Both the position numbers and the translations under genes were made by a program. This document shows positions 8,793-16,376 of a stretch of 64,000 bases of DNA, piece by piece. Positions within the stretch are counted from its first letter, which is position 1. Each line of letters starts with the position of its first letter. The notes under the pieces were generated by a model that saw only the letters and a program-made list of their open reading frames with translations, made no database searches and was not told the origin of the DNA. The DNA is from Paenibacillus sp. EZ-K15. Its GTDB lineage: Bacteria > Bacillota > Bacilli > Paenibacillales > Paenibacillaceae. Where the stretch lies: NCBI RefSeq assembly GCF_002573715.1, contig NZ_PDHM01000018.1, forward strand, positions 1 to 64,000. Direction: 5' to 3'.

Positions 8793-9836
8793 TTACTCAA
8801 TGATGTTGTTGTCCGGGTCTTTGACTTCCTGTTTCATGGCGTCGGTCACTTCAATTCCATATTCAGCCGCAACTTTCGTGTTCAAGATCAGATCCAGCTT
8901 ATCCGGCTTCGTGATTTCCATGTCCCCCGGATTCTTGCCGTCCTTCAGGATCTCTACAGCCATCTGTCCCACTTGATATCCATGATCGTAGTACTTGAAT
9001 CCAACCGTTGCAAAAGCTCCCTTCTCCACCGTATCGCGGTCACTGGAGAAGAACGGTATTTTATTTTTTTGTGCTGTCTGAATAATTGTCTCGACTCCAC
9101 TTACTACAGTATTATCTAGCGTGATATAAAAGGCATCGACTTTACCGACTAGCGATTCCGCTGCTTGCTTCACTTCCGAAGTATTAGTAACGGCAGCTTT
9201 CACAAGCTCGATTCCGTGCTCCGAAAGTACCTCTTCAGCCGTCTTGGCCATAACAACCGCATTCGCTTCTCCTTCATCTAAGACCAAACCAATTCTCTTA
9301 ACATTTGGAAAATGATTACTAACAAAATTCATCAACTCTTTGGTTGCTTCCGGGTTCGTATCGGATGCCCCGGTGATGTTGCCTCCTGGTTTCTTCAAAT
9401 CGCTGACCAGCTTTGCATCGAGCGGATCTGTCACCGCTGCGAACAAGACCGGCTTCTCCTTCACATTCTGTGCCACAGCCTGTGCCGAATCCGTTGCAAT
9501 TGCGATCACCAGATCCGATTTCGTATCCTTCAACTTCTGTCCGATCGACAAATTGTTCGCCGGATCGCCTTGCGCATTGTTGTAATCAATTTTCAGCGTT
9601 TTGTCATCCTCCGAGATTCCAGCGTCCTTCAGAGCTGCCAGAATGCCTTCCCGCGTTGCATCCAAGGATGGATGTTCCACAATCTGCGAAATAGCAATAC
9701 TATACGATTTCTTCTCCGCTTCTCCGCCGCTGCCCGTTTGAGTCGTACCGCTGCCTTCCGGCTTGTCCCCGCATCCTACCGCTGTAACCAGCAAGGCGGA
9801 GAGTGTAAGTGATAACCACATTTTTCTCTTCATCAT
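8793..9836 (-). CDS. ABC substrate-binding lipoprotein, TrpX-like (ABC_sub_bind family)
   Basis: The 347-residue binding protein has a lipoprotein signal (MKRKMWLSLTL, then TAVGC with the lipidated Cys), then a low-complexity linker and the ABC_sub_bind fold. That fold shows SIAQIVEHPSLDATREGI-like and KPVLFAAVTDP elements, and the C-terminal domain shows IPFFSSDRDTVEKGAFATVG. The start at 9836 (or 9833, the codons being ATGATG) has GAGAGGGG just upstream. The open frame continues to 9962, but no ribosome site supports that. The protein anchors to the outer face of the membrane and feeds the permease/ATPase pair. Members bind tryptophan or other aromatic compounds; the ligand here is inferred only. 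Confidence 0.85.
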   Translation of the reverse strand: MMKRKMWLSLTLSALLVTAVGCGDKPEGSGTTQTGSGGEAEKKSYSIAISQIVEHPSLDATREGILAALKDAGISEDDKTLKIDYNNAQGDPANNLSIGQKLKDTKSDLVIAIATDSAQAVAQNVKEKPVLFAAVTDPLDAKLVSDLKKPGGNITGASDTNPEATKELMNFVSNHFPNVKRIGLVLDEGEANAVVMAKTAEEVLSEHGIELVKAAVTNTSEVKQAAESLVGKVDAFYITLDNTVVSGVETIIQTAQKNKIPFFSSDRDTVEKGAFATVGFKYYDHGYQVGQMAVEILKDGKNPGDMEITKPDKLDLILNTKVAAEYGIEVTDAMKQEVKDPDNNIIE

Positions 9837-9979
9837 GATTCCCCTCTCATTTGTTAACCGCTTCGTTCTTAAACCATAATTTTCTACATAAAGCGACAAC
9901 GCTTCCCCGCTTTCATCGAAGAAAGCATTAAAGTCAAAAAATAGGTTGTTCCTATTGAACAACGGTCTATTATGAACAT

Positions 9980-10007
9980 TTTATATGTACCCAATTGTTT
10001 TCGTCAA
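9980..10007 (-). promoter_or_regulatory. Sigma-A-like promoter of the TrpXYZ-type operon
   Basis: On the minus strand TTGACG (10002-10007) is separated by 16 bases from TATAAA (9980-9985). The leader would be about 140 bases. A 7-bp hairpin (9945-9951 with 9957-9963) followed by TTTTTT lies almost at the start of the predicted transcript. Confidence 0.5.
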
Positions 10008-10045
10008 TCAAGATTTTATAAAGTTTATAATGGTTTACATAAAGA

Positions 10046-10078
10046 ACATCCCCGGATGTCACACGCTTCCGGGGATGT
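10046..10078 (-). terminator. Hairpin after the esterase gene
   Basis: A 10-bp perfect GC-rich stem (10046-10055 with 10069-10078) is followed on the minus strand by TCTTTATG, a weak U tract. It is the likely end of the SGNH esterase transcript. Confidence 0.5.
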
Positions 10079-10125
10079 CAACCAAACGAAGTATTTATTT
10101 ATATAGTAGAAAAAATCCGGAACGT

Positions 10126-10764
10126 CTACAAAATGGATCGACCCTGCATCGTCGCTAACCACGCTTCTGCCATGAGCGCATGACCTGCCGGGGAAGGATG
10201 TACACCGTCAGATGCCCAATAACCCATCTCAATCTTGGAGCTGGCTGCAGCAAAAATGCCGTCGAGCGGGACGTACAACGTCTCAAATTCTCGCGATAAT
10301 TCGCGAACGGCCTGAATTTTAGGATCCAGATCCTCTCGCCATTCCTTTTTCGCTTCCGTAACAGGCAGCAAGAACGGCTCCATAAGAATGAAATTCGCAC
10401 CGGTTAACTCGCGGGTTTGGATAAGCAGCTCACGATACCCTTCATAGTAGGCTTCCACGGACGTTGCTTCCCCGCGGTTATACTTCCTGCCGGTCTCATT
10501 AATACCGACCAGGATGGATACCCATGTCGGATCCAGATTAATGCAATCTTCCTCCCAGCGCCCCCGCAGATCGACGACCCGGTTACCGCTGATTCCGCGG
10601 TTTAAAAAACGCAGCCTTTTCAAAGGCAGCTCCATGCTTAGCCGGGCAGCAGCCATCAGCGCATATCCGTTCCCCAAACTGTCCGACTCCTCGTAATTTC
10701 GACCGCAATCGGTAATACTGTCGCCCTGAAACAATACGAGTGCATTTTGTTCGATATGTACCAT
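10126..10764 (-). CDS. SGNH/GDSL-family esterase
   Basis: The 212-residue protein has the GDS(L) nucleophile block FQGDSITDCGR near the N-terminus, block II glycine in NRGISGNRVVDL, block III in VGINETGR and the catalytic D-x-x-H in DGVHPSPAGHALMA. It has no signal peptide, so it is cytoplasmic. The ATG at 10764 is chosen because TGGAGG lies upstream; the alternative GTG at 10806 has no good site. Substrates of this family are esters, often acetylated sugars or lysophospholipids; none can be assigned here. It is a single-gene unit ending at the hairpin at 10046-10078. Confidence 0.85.
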   Translation of the reverse strand: MVHIEQNALVLFQGDSITDCGRNYEESDSLGNGYALMAAARLSMELPLKRLRFLNRGISGNRVVDLRGRWEEDCINLDPTWVSILVGINETGRKYNRGEATSVEAYYEGYRELLIQTRELTGANFILMEPFLLPVTEAKKEWREDLDPKIQAVRELSREFETLYVPLDGIFAAASSKIEMGYWASDGVHPSPAGHALMAEAWLATMQGRSIL

Positions 10765-10885
10765 GCTGTTCAACGCCTCCAATAATGAAAGTGTTCTCCT
10801 GCTCACCCCTTCATCATAACCGCTTTCATGTGTTCATGAAACCCCTTAAATTCACATTTCATGGCAAACTTTCTATACATTTAAG

Positions 10886-10914
10886 TTGACTATGTGGAAT
10901 GAATTCACTACAAT
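10886..10914 (+). promoter_or_regulatory. Sigma-A promoter of trhO
   Basis: TTGACT (10886-10891), a 17-base spacer and TACAAT (10909-10914) lie about 50 bases upstream of the trhO start. Confidence 0.65.
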
Positions 10915-10965
10915 TCTATAGGTACACGTATGGCTGAATATATAAAAAGAACAGGTGATTAAATC

Positions 10966-11871
10966 ATGTCAGAGCAACAGAACTATCAGATCCTTCTCTA
11001 TTATAAATTTGTTCAAATCCCGGACCCTGAAGCGTTCAAAGACGAGCATCTGCAATACTGCAAAGATCTCGGACTCAAAGGACGGATTTTGGTTGCCTCA
11101 GAAGGCATCAATGGCACGGTATCCGGTACAATTGAACAAACCGAACAATATATGCAGGATATGCACGCCAACCCGCTCTTTGCGGACATGGTGTTTAAGA
11201 TTGACCCTTCCGAAGGGCACGCATTCAAAAAGATGTTTGTTCGTCATCGCGAAGAACTCGTTACCTTCCGGGTGGAAGATGAGCTCGACCCTAACGAGAT
11301 CAGCGGAACCCGCTTAGCACCGCAAGAATTCTATGAATACTTGCAGCGTGATGATGTGATCGTCATCGACGGCCGGAATGACTACGAATACGATATTGGT
11401 CACTTCCGCAATGCGATACGTCCAGAGGTTCAATCCTTCCGAGAGTTTCCGGATTGGATTCGCGAGAACCTGAGCGAGCACAAGGATAAAACCATCCTGA
11501 CTTACTGCACAGGAGGCATTCGCTGCGAGAAGCTGACCGGCTTCATGCTGAAGGAAGGCTTCAAGGACGTTGCCCAGCTTGAGGGCGGCATTGTCACCTA
11601 CGGTAAAGACCCTGAAGTACAGGGCCGTCTGTTCGACGGGAAATGTTATGTATTTGATGAGCGTATTGCCGTGCCGATCAATCAAACGGACGAGGATGTC
11701 ATCGTTGGTAAATGCCACCATTGCGGAAAACCCGAAGACCGGTATATCAACTGCGATAATGACGCTTGCCACCTGCAGCATGTATGCTGCGAAGATTGTG
11801 AGGAGCTTCATCATGGCTGCTGTTCCGCGGAGTGTGAAGAGATTGTTGCTGCAAGCCACAATGCTTCCTAA
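10966..11871 (+). CDS. trhO: tRNA uridine(34) hydroxylase TrhO (rhodanese family)
   Basis: The 301-residue product has an N-terminal acylphosphatase-like domain with ILVASEGINGTVSG. A rhodanese domain follows, whose active loop C181-TGGIR-C187 carries the catalytic cysteine. The C-terminal tail is cysteine-rich and zinc-finger-like (CHHCGKPEDRYINCDND, CCEDCEELHHGCCS), as in the UPF0176/YceA group. TrhO proteins make 5-hydroxyuridine at the wobble position of tRNAs in an oxygen-dependent reaction. It is a single-gene unit with its own promoter and terminator. Confidence 0.9.
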   Translation: MSEQQNYQILLYYKFVQIPDPEAFKDEHLQYCKDLGLKGRILVASEGINGTVSGTIEQTEQYMQDMHANPLFADMVFKIDPSEGHAFKKMFVRHREELVTFRVEDELDPNEISGTRLAPQEFYEYLQRDDVIVIDGRNDYEYDIGHFRNAIRPEVQSFREFPDWIRENLSEHKDKTILTYCTGGIRCEKLTGFMLKEGFKDVAQLEGGIVTYGKDPEVQGRLFDGKCYVFDERIAVPINQTDEDVIVGKCHHCGKPEDRYINCDNDACHLQHVCCEDCEELHHGCCSAECEEIVAASHNAS

Positions 11872-11903
11872 GCCAACCCACCATAAATAGTTATAACTAA
11901 ACG

Positions 11904-11942
11904 AAAGGGCAAAGTGCGAACTACTCGCACCTTGCCCTTTTA
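11904..11942 (+). terminator. Terminator after trhO
   Basis: A long stem, AAAGGGCAAAGTGCGA with its complement (11904-11919 / 11925-11940, one mismatch), is followed by a short T-rich run. Confidence 0.75.
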
Positions 11943-11979
11943 TACATACGATCTATACGATCTCCTCTGCATTCAAACA

Positions 11980-12000
11980 ATAGGAGCGACTCGCCCCTAT
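11980..12000 (-). terminator. Possible terminator of the Tat/Mau-like operon
   Basis: An 8-bp stem including one G-U pair (11980-11987 with 11993-12000) lies about 50 bases beyond the lipoprotein stop and is followed on the minus strand by TGTTTG. It is weak. Confidence 0.35.
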
Positions 12001-12050
12001 CGTTCCATTAAATTTTGAATGATAGAGTTAATTTGCGAGAGATTGTTTCT

Positions 12051-12536
12051 CTAACCAGTTACTTTAACTATTATGTTATCAAACAATTTCTCTTCAATAT
12101 AAATATTGATTTTCCATATTCCCGCTGAAGGAAAATTCAATGTAGAGGGCAAAACTGCATTTCCTGCAGGAGATTTTTGTGTTCTCAATTTACTTTCAAA
12201 CAATTCAATTTCTTCTTTAGTTTGCTGTTCAATTGCAGAAAATTTAACTGTGCCATTTAATTCATCCGCTTCACCCCAAAAGTACCATAGATATTTTTTA
12301 GGCTTATTCACAACAAAATTCGATACATTTTCAGTGTAGGTAAAGACAACTCGGTTTTCTTTCCCAATTACGGTACGAGTAATCGGGCTACCCTTATTAT
12401 CTTTAATTGTTATAGCGAACTTTTTACTCAATTCCCAATCCTCATGTTCAGGTTGTGTAGAGGCGGGCAGTTTTTGTTGTGCACACCCCGAACAGATTAA
12501 TATCATAAGGCAACAAAGATACAAAGTCACCCTCAT
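12051..12536 (-). CDS. Lipoprotein, last gene of the Tat/Mau-like operon
   Basis: The 161-residue product begins MRVTLYLCCLMILICSGC; the lipobox ICSGC is followed by AQQK, so it is a membrane-anchored extracytoplasmic lipoprotein of about 140 mature residues. The mature part looks like a beta-rich single domain (ITIKDNKGSPITRTVIG ... GIWKINIYIEEKLFDNIIVKV), similar in feel to Ig-like or FixH/YtkA-type domains, but I do not recognise the family. The start at 12536 has GGAGGG 10 bases upstream. The gene is AT-rich like its neighbours. The role is unknown; position suggests an accessory role in maturing or holding the exported cysteine-rich protein. Confidence 0.7.
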   Translation of the reverse strand: MRVTLYLCCLMILICSGCAQQKLPASTQPEHEDWELSKKFAITIKDNKGSPITRTVIGKENRVVFTYTENVSNFVVNKPKKYLWYFWGEADELNGTVKFSAIEQQTKEEIELFESKLRTQKSPAGNAVLPSTLNFPSAGIWKINIYIEEKLFDNIIVKVTG

Positions 12537-12598
12537 GTTGGTTCTCCCTCCATGAATTAGAAGATTAATTGTACTATAAACAATAATCGGTACAGTTT

Positions 12599-13195
12599 TC
12601 ACTGCACCGAAAGGATGAAATGGACTATTAGGAAAATCAAAAATAGCATTGAAGAAATACCATTAGCGAATTTGAAAAATCCATTCTTCTTCTTATACAG
12701 GCTCTTGATTTTCTCCATTTCAAGCTCTGTTCTGTTTATAGAAAAAAGTATAGTAGGTACCGCCCGGGAAAACCCATAAACTAGTCCAAAGAGCATGCCG
12801 AATGTAGGATCCTTAAAAAGACCAACATAAATGTATACTAAATAAAAAGTCATATAGGGTAAATAAGTAAAAATACCAGCACCCAGAATACTTCCCCAAA
12901 CCCACATATTTCTTACTGAGGATCCGCTAACCCAAGTAGCGGGGATTTGCCATTTTCTTTGAGGGACTTTTAAATTTATAATCTTATAGTCATGCATCAT
13001 ATATAGTCCCACAATTATTATCATGAATACCATTTTTAAAGTATACGGCAGCCATGAGAAAACTACGAAAATCAATAAAGTATACAAGAAACCTGCTAAA
13101 GCTCCTGATAAAGAAGATGCAGTCAAATAATTTATCCAACATTTTATTCTTGTTTTGTAATTCTCCTCACCGAGGAGACTGACCTCCAGGGTCAC
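12599..13195 (-). CDS. Polytopic membrane protein, MauF/CcdA-like (tentative)
   Basis: The 198-residue protein has five or six hydrophobic segments. The central stretch, GAGIFTYLPYMTFYLVYIYV followed by GMLFGLVYGFSRAVP, resembles the second half of DsbD/CcdA-type electron carriers and MauF of methylamine-utilisation clusters. It has no cysteine pair in the membrane helices, so it cannot carry electrons as CcdA does. The start is GTG at 13195; its ribosome site (GAGG) overlaps the stop codon of the 26-residue peptide gene, implying coupled translation. Being in the same operon as MauA-, MauD- and MauE-like genes supports a MauF-like role, but the similarity is faint. Confidence 0.55.
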   Translation of the reverse strand: MTLEVSLLGEENYKTRIKCWINYLTASSLSGALAGFLYTLLIFVVFSWLPYTLKMVFMIIIVGLYMMHDYKIINLKVPQRKWQIPATWVSGSSVRNMWVWGSILGAGIFTYLPYMTFYLVYIYVGLFKDPTFGMLFGLVYGFSRAVPTILFSINRTELEMEKIKSLYKKKNGFFKFANGISSMLFLIFLIVHFILSVQ

Positions 13196-13204
13196 ATTTA
13201 ATCC

Positions 13205-13285
13205 TCAGTTGGTACTTACTTTAGTTACACCCGCTACAGATGCTAGGAGTGCTAATAAAATTATCTCAACCAGCTCTAAATGCAT
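13205..13285 (-). CDS. 26-residue hydrophobic peptide
   Basis: A small open frame starts at ATG 13285 with a very good ribosome site (AAAGGAG, 9 bases upstream) and ends at TGA 13205-13207. The peptide begins MHLELVEIILLALLASVAGV and ends TKVSTN. It is one membrane span with acidic residues at the N-terminus and a lysine near the C-terminus. Its stop codon forms part of the ribosome site of the next gene. Position between the MauA-like and MauF-like genes suggests a small membrane subunit of the same system. Nothing similar is known to me. Confidence 0.6.
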   Translation of the reverse strand: MHLELVEIILLALLASVAGVTKVSTN

Positions 13286-13311
13286 TTTTTATATCTCCTT
13301 TTTTTCCTTTA

Positions 13312-13731
13312 CTATCTTACTGTTACAGCACAACCACAATCATTTACATTTGCTGTGTATACATCTGGATTACTGTTTGGAGTGCAATCGCAGCAAGCAA
13401 TTGCCCCCCAACTATAACCAACACACCAGCATCCGGTGGATCCCCAATATGCGTATGTTGTTTTATAACCAGTCGGGCATTTGGAAGATTGTGAGCTTTG
13501 GCATCCTGAACAGGTTTTCCTGTTTGGGAAATTACATGCTGTTTCATATTCCCAGGCCTCACACCAGGTTGAGGATCCGTCGGCAAATGCAGGTCGTGCC
13601 GAAAACGAAACAAATGATAAGAACGCAGTAGAAAGAACTGTTTTTAAGAACGTAGATCGAGTAACTCTTCTTTCTAAATTTTCAGCAATGATTTTTGTAA
13701 ATCTATCCACCGACTCGAATAATTTAAGCAT
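13312..13731 (-). CDS. Exported 12-cysteine protein, methylamine dehydrogenase small-subunit-like
   Basis: The 139-residue preprotein has an N-region with a hydrophilic lead (ENLERRVTRSTFLKT), a hydrophobic core and a probable cleavage site after ARPAFA. The mature part of about 88 residues has 12 cysteines. Order and spacing (C-x6-C with W/Y, CxxC, CPTGYK, a Trp before the next Cys, CC, CxC) follow the MauA small subunit, which also has 12 cysteines in six disulfides. The Trp in AYWGSTGC sits where the first TTQ-forming Trp of MauA lies. The position of the second (WC near the end) reads GC here, so the quinone cofactor probably cannot form in the usual way. The long N-region ending in an R-x-x-FLK block is like MauA, but the strict twin arginine is replaced (TRSTFLK). 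It abuts the MauD-like gene (TAAATG). Confidence 0.65.
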   Translation of the reverse strand: MLKLFESVDRFTKIIAENLERRVTRSTFLKTVLSTAFLSFVSFSARPAFADGSSTWCEAWEYETACNFPNRKTCSGCQSSQSSKCPTGYKTTYAYWGSTGCWCVGYSWGAIACCDCTPNSNPDVYTANVNDCGCAVTVR

Positions 13732-14325
13732 TTACTTCACGGTCCTTTCAAATAGATTTATTCCTTCAACTGACTCTGATTTTCCTTCAAGAGACGATAT
13801 CAGCCCAATAATGTGTTCCATTCCGTTACACAACCCTTTACCTTTAACCGTTCCTTTTTCATCTAAAATAAAAGCAAATGGTGTTACTCTAACTTTGCAT
13901 AAGGTTAACACCGCTCTCTCCTCATCTAATAGCAATTCACCACTTAAGGATTTATTTTCTAAAACTCTAGAAAATCCACTTCTGTCACCAAGACCCACAA
14001 ATAGAAAATTAATTTTTTCATTATATTTCATGAAGGCTTTATTCCATTCAGGTATTAATTCTTGACACGGTTTGCAGCCCGGTGAAATAAATGTAATCAA
14101 CGTTGGTTTTCCATAGAAAGATTCAATTGAAATCTGTTCATTGGAAAAGTACGATTTCCCTGAAAATTCAGGTATTTTATCACCAATTGATATACCATCT
14201 CTGGTAATTGCTTCACGTGAACTTAAGTAGACTGAACCAAACTGCCTAAAAATAAGAAATATAGTGAACATCATAAATATAACGGCAATCCATAAAAGCA
14301 AATTAGAATAGAATAATATCTCCAT
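13732..14325 (-). CDS. Membrane-anchored thioredoxin-like protein, MauD/TlpA type
   Basis: The 197-residue protein has one N-terminal membrane anchor (about 5-26) and an extracytoplasmic thioredoxin fold with the active site CKPC (FISPGCKPCQELIPEWNKA). The domain starts with GDKIPEFSGKSYFSNEQISI, as in TlpA/MauD proteins. MauD is required for correct disulfides in the small subunit of methylamine dehydrogenase; here the client would be the 12-cysteine protein encoded immediately downstream. The start has GGGAGG seven bases upstream, and 13 bases separate it from the MauE-like gene. Confidence 0.78.
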   Translation of the reverse strand: MEILFYSNLLLWIAVIFMMFTIFLIFRQFGSVYLSSREAITRDGISIGDKIPEFSGKSYFSNEQISIESFYGKPTLITFISPGCKPCQELIPEWNKAFMKYNEKINFLFVGLGDRSGFSRVLENKSLSGELLLDEERAVLTLCKVRVTPFAFILDEKGTVKGKGLCNGMEHIIGLISSLEGKSESVEGINLFERTVK

Positions 14326-14338
14326 ATATCCTCCCGTA

Positions 14339-14863
14339 TTATGTTTCTAAAAGCTTTATGTTTTTCCTGTATTCATTCCATATTATTTGTGAAAGCAAGT
14401 AAATTAGCACTAAAACCACACTAAACATTAACGAAGTTGCAGAAAAATTTGAGTTATACAAAATCGATAAAATTATTGCTAAAACATTTAATACGATTAA
14501 TGCGCCAATTCTATATATACTAAAAAGATCCACTTTACTGTCTAAAAAGTTTCCGAAGCAAGAGCAAGTAATTACTCTTTTGGATTTAATGACCTTTGAA
14601 ACCGCGATAAAAAAGCTTACCAGCATTAATAAAGTAAGAGATAATCCATAGTAGGAGCTTTTATGAAAAAAAATCATGACGGATGACACTAACTCTATAA
14701 ACGGCAGCGAATATCCATAGAAACGAGAGAGATTCCTTGGTACTACGTTATACTCAATGACACCATTCACAAAATTTTTCAAATTAGACAGTTTAGTTAT
14801 GGATGAGATTAAGAAAATTAAGATAAGAGTTAATTTCATTACATTAGTCAAAAACTCGAGCAT
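14339..14863 (-). CDS. MauE/DoxX-like redox membrane protein
   Basis: The 174-residue protein has four or five membrane helices with the family hallmarks: FLISSITKLSNLKNFVNGVI near the N-terminus, a PFIELVSS block, and CSCFG after the third helix. MauE proteins combine a VKOR/DsbB-like four-helix core with a CxCFG cysteine pair and probably recycle MauD. ATG 14863 is chosen because GGGGAG stands seven bases upstream; the earlier ATG at 14887 has a poor site. The gene follows tatA at once. Confidence 0.75.
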   Translation of the reverse strand: MLEFLTNVMKLTLILIFLISSITKLSNLKNFVNGVIEYNVVPRNLSRFYGYSLPFIELVSSVMIFFHKSSYYGLSLTLLMLVSFFIAVSKVIKSKRVITCSCFGNFLDSKVDLFSIYRIGALIVLNVLAIILSILYNSNFSATSLMFSVVLVLIYLLSQIIWNEYRKNIKLLET

Positions 14864-14889
14864 CAAAAGCTCCCCTTCTCTTTTCATCT

Positions 14890-15054
14890 TCAGTCTTCAC
14901 CATCTTTTTGTTGTTTACCTGTCACCCCCTCCTTAAATTCTTTCACAGCTGATCCTAAAGACCTTCCCATCATGGGTAAATTTTTTGCACCAAACACAAT
15001 AAATGCCAATACCAATAAAATGATGATCCCTGGAACGCCAATTTGGTTAAACAT
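14890..15054 (-). CDS. tatA: TatA translocase subunit
   Basis: The 54-residue protein begins MFNQIGVPGIIILLVLAFIV. It has a short external N-terminus, one membrane helix, the FGAKNLP hinge, an amphipathic helix (MMGRSLGSAVKEFKEG) and a short charged tail. This is the classic TatA/TatE plan. The gene is shorter than many gene finders accept. AGGAGG lies upstream, and seven bases separate it from tatC. With TatC it forms a minimal TatAC translocase. Confidence 0.9.
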   Translation of the reverse strand: MFNQIGVPGIIILLVLAFIVFGAKNLPMMGRSLGSAVKEFKEGVTGKQQKDGED

Positions 15055-15061
15055 ACCTGTG

Positions 15062-15844
15062 TCAGCCTCCTCTTAATTTTTCTGTTTTCTTCTCCATAAC
15101 ACCGCAAATAACCAATCCAATTTCAAAAATAGATATCAGTAAGATAATTGCAGTTATGTCGGAAATGAAATCAGGTGGTGTGAGGATAACAGCGACTATA
15201 CAAAAGATTGGATATAGAATCTTTCGAAGCTTCTTAAGTGTATTGGAGGATATAACTCCAAGTTGTGTTAACAAAACCATAAGAGCGGGAATTTCCAAAA
15301 CTAATCCTGCCAGTAAACAGATCATAAACACAAATTGGAAATAATCGGAGAAGTTATACATGGTATTCATACTAAGTTCTTCAGTAACTCCAAGAAAAAA
15401 AGAAAATAATAATGGTGTGAGGAAATAGTATCCTAGAACTACCCCTAATAAAAAGAGTATCGATACAACAGAGGAAAATACTAACAGTATTTTTTTGAGT
15501 TTATTATTAATCGTAGGTTTTATGAATAAATAAATTTGCATGATTAATATGGGAAATGAAATGCACACACTTTGAAGCAGCATGGTCTTTGCGTAAATGG
15601 ATACAGATTCAGTAACCTTAAACACGTTGAGCTCAATTTCATAATGTAAAGCGGACGATTTTAACAAATTTACAAAATAAGGAGCGGTAAAATAAGTAAC
15701 GATTAAACAAAAGATAAATGCAGTAGCAAAATAAAATATCCTTCTACGAAGTTCATAAAAATGTTCGAGAAAATTCATCGTAGTGTTGCCATCAACCGAT
15801 TGCTCTTCAAACACTCTTACTTTTTCGATTTCATTTGACATCAC
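15062..15844 (-). CDS. tatC: TatC translocase subunit
   Basis: The 260-residue protein has six membrane helices. Its N-terminal cytoplasmic motif MNFLEHFYELRRRIFYF recognises Tat signal peptides, and the FMICLLAGLVLEIPALM region holds the conserved F-x-x-G-x-x-x-E-x-P pattern. ILTPPDFISDI is the usual late loop. It is the first gene of the AT-rich operon; TAGGAG precedes the ATGATG start. A Tat translocase encoded directly beside a single small exported protein suggests a dedicated pathway rather than the housekeeping one. Confidence 0.93.
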   Translation of the reverse strand: MMSNEIEKVRVFEEQSVDGNTTMNFLEHFYELRRRIFYFATAFIFCLIVTYFTAPYFVNLLKSSALHYEIELNVFKVTESVSIYAKTMLLQSVCISFPILIMQIYLFIKPTINNKLKKILLVFSSVVSILFLLGVVLGYYFLTPLLFSFFLGVTEELSMNTMYNFSDYFQFVFMICLLAGLVLEIPALMVLLTQLGVISSNTLKKLRKILYPIFCIVAVILTPPDFISDITAIILLISIFEIGLVICGVMEKKTEKLRGG

Positions 15845-16376
15845 GATCTCCTAAGTGTTTCGAGTCGAGGAAACATTATTCTAAATTGAATAATACATAT
15901 TTATTTACACTACTTGGTTTTAATTACATGAGAATATAAAATAAATGAATTCTCAGTAATCCTGGTTGTCTCCCTTCACTTTGAAGAAGCATAAATATGT
16001 AGGTCCTTTTGAATCCCCTCCTTATATAACATTCTGGTTTAACATTAAGATAAAGTTTCCGAAATTAAGTTATTGATTCCAATTATTTACTTGGTATTAT
16101 TTATTATAAGTAATCAAAAAAATGTTTGGAATAGGACTTCCGACTTAATCCATTTTTTACATAGGAGCCTGCTTTCAAAATGGCCTACATTATGCTTATA
16201 AAACACTACATATAAAAGTTCTCAAAGTAAAAAAGCGCAGGGCTACTTCCTTTTAAGGGAAGTGAACGACGAGTAATCCTTGCTATCCGTTTTGTTTGTT
16301 AAAATAATACTCTTCAAAATTTCATCCTTGTATGTGAATAAATGTAATTATATAATGAAGGTCTAATTGGTAATTC
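15845..16376 (-). promoter_or_regulatory. Intergenic region upstream of tatC with a putative promoter
   Basis: No convincing protein gene is present in these 532 AT-rich bases. On the minus strand a sigma-A-like promoter is possible: TTCCAA (16126-16131), 17 bases, TATAAT (16103-16108). A strong Shine-Dalgarno sequence (AAGGAGGGG, about 16014-16022) is followed only by a 22-codon frame beginning MLLQSEGRQPG, which may be a leader peptide or chance. The plus-strand selC promoter lies at its right end. Confidence 0.35.
16328..16356 (+). promoter_or_regulatory. Sigma-A promoter of selC
   Basis: TTGTAT (16328-16333), a 17-base spacer and TATAAT (16351-16356) end 20 bases before the first base of the tRNA. 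Confidence 0.7.

Noticed and set aside
9935..9963. Hairpin followed by six T in the leader of the TrpXYZ-type operon, looking like a tryptophan attenuator
   Set aside because: The 7-bp stem lies within about 10 bases of the predicted transcript start, leaving no room for a leader peptide or antiterminator; no T-box sequence or TRAP-type repeats were found.
15959..16030. 22-codon frame upstream of tatC
   Set aside because: The ribosome site is too far from the ATG (about 27 bases to the strong one) and nothing supports expression; noted only as a possible leader.
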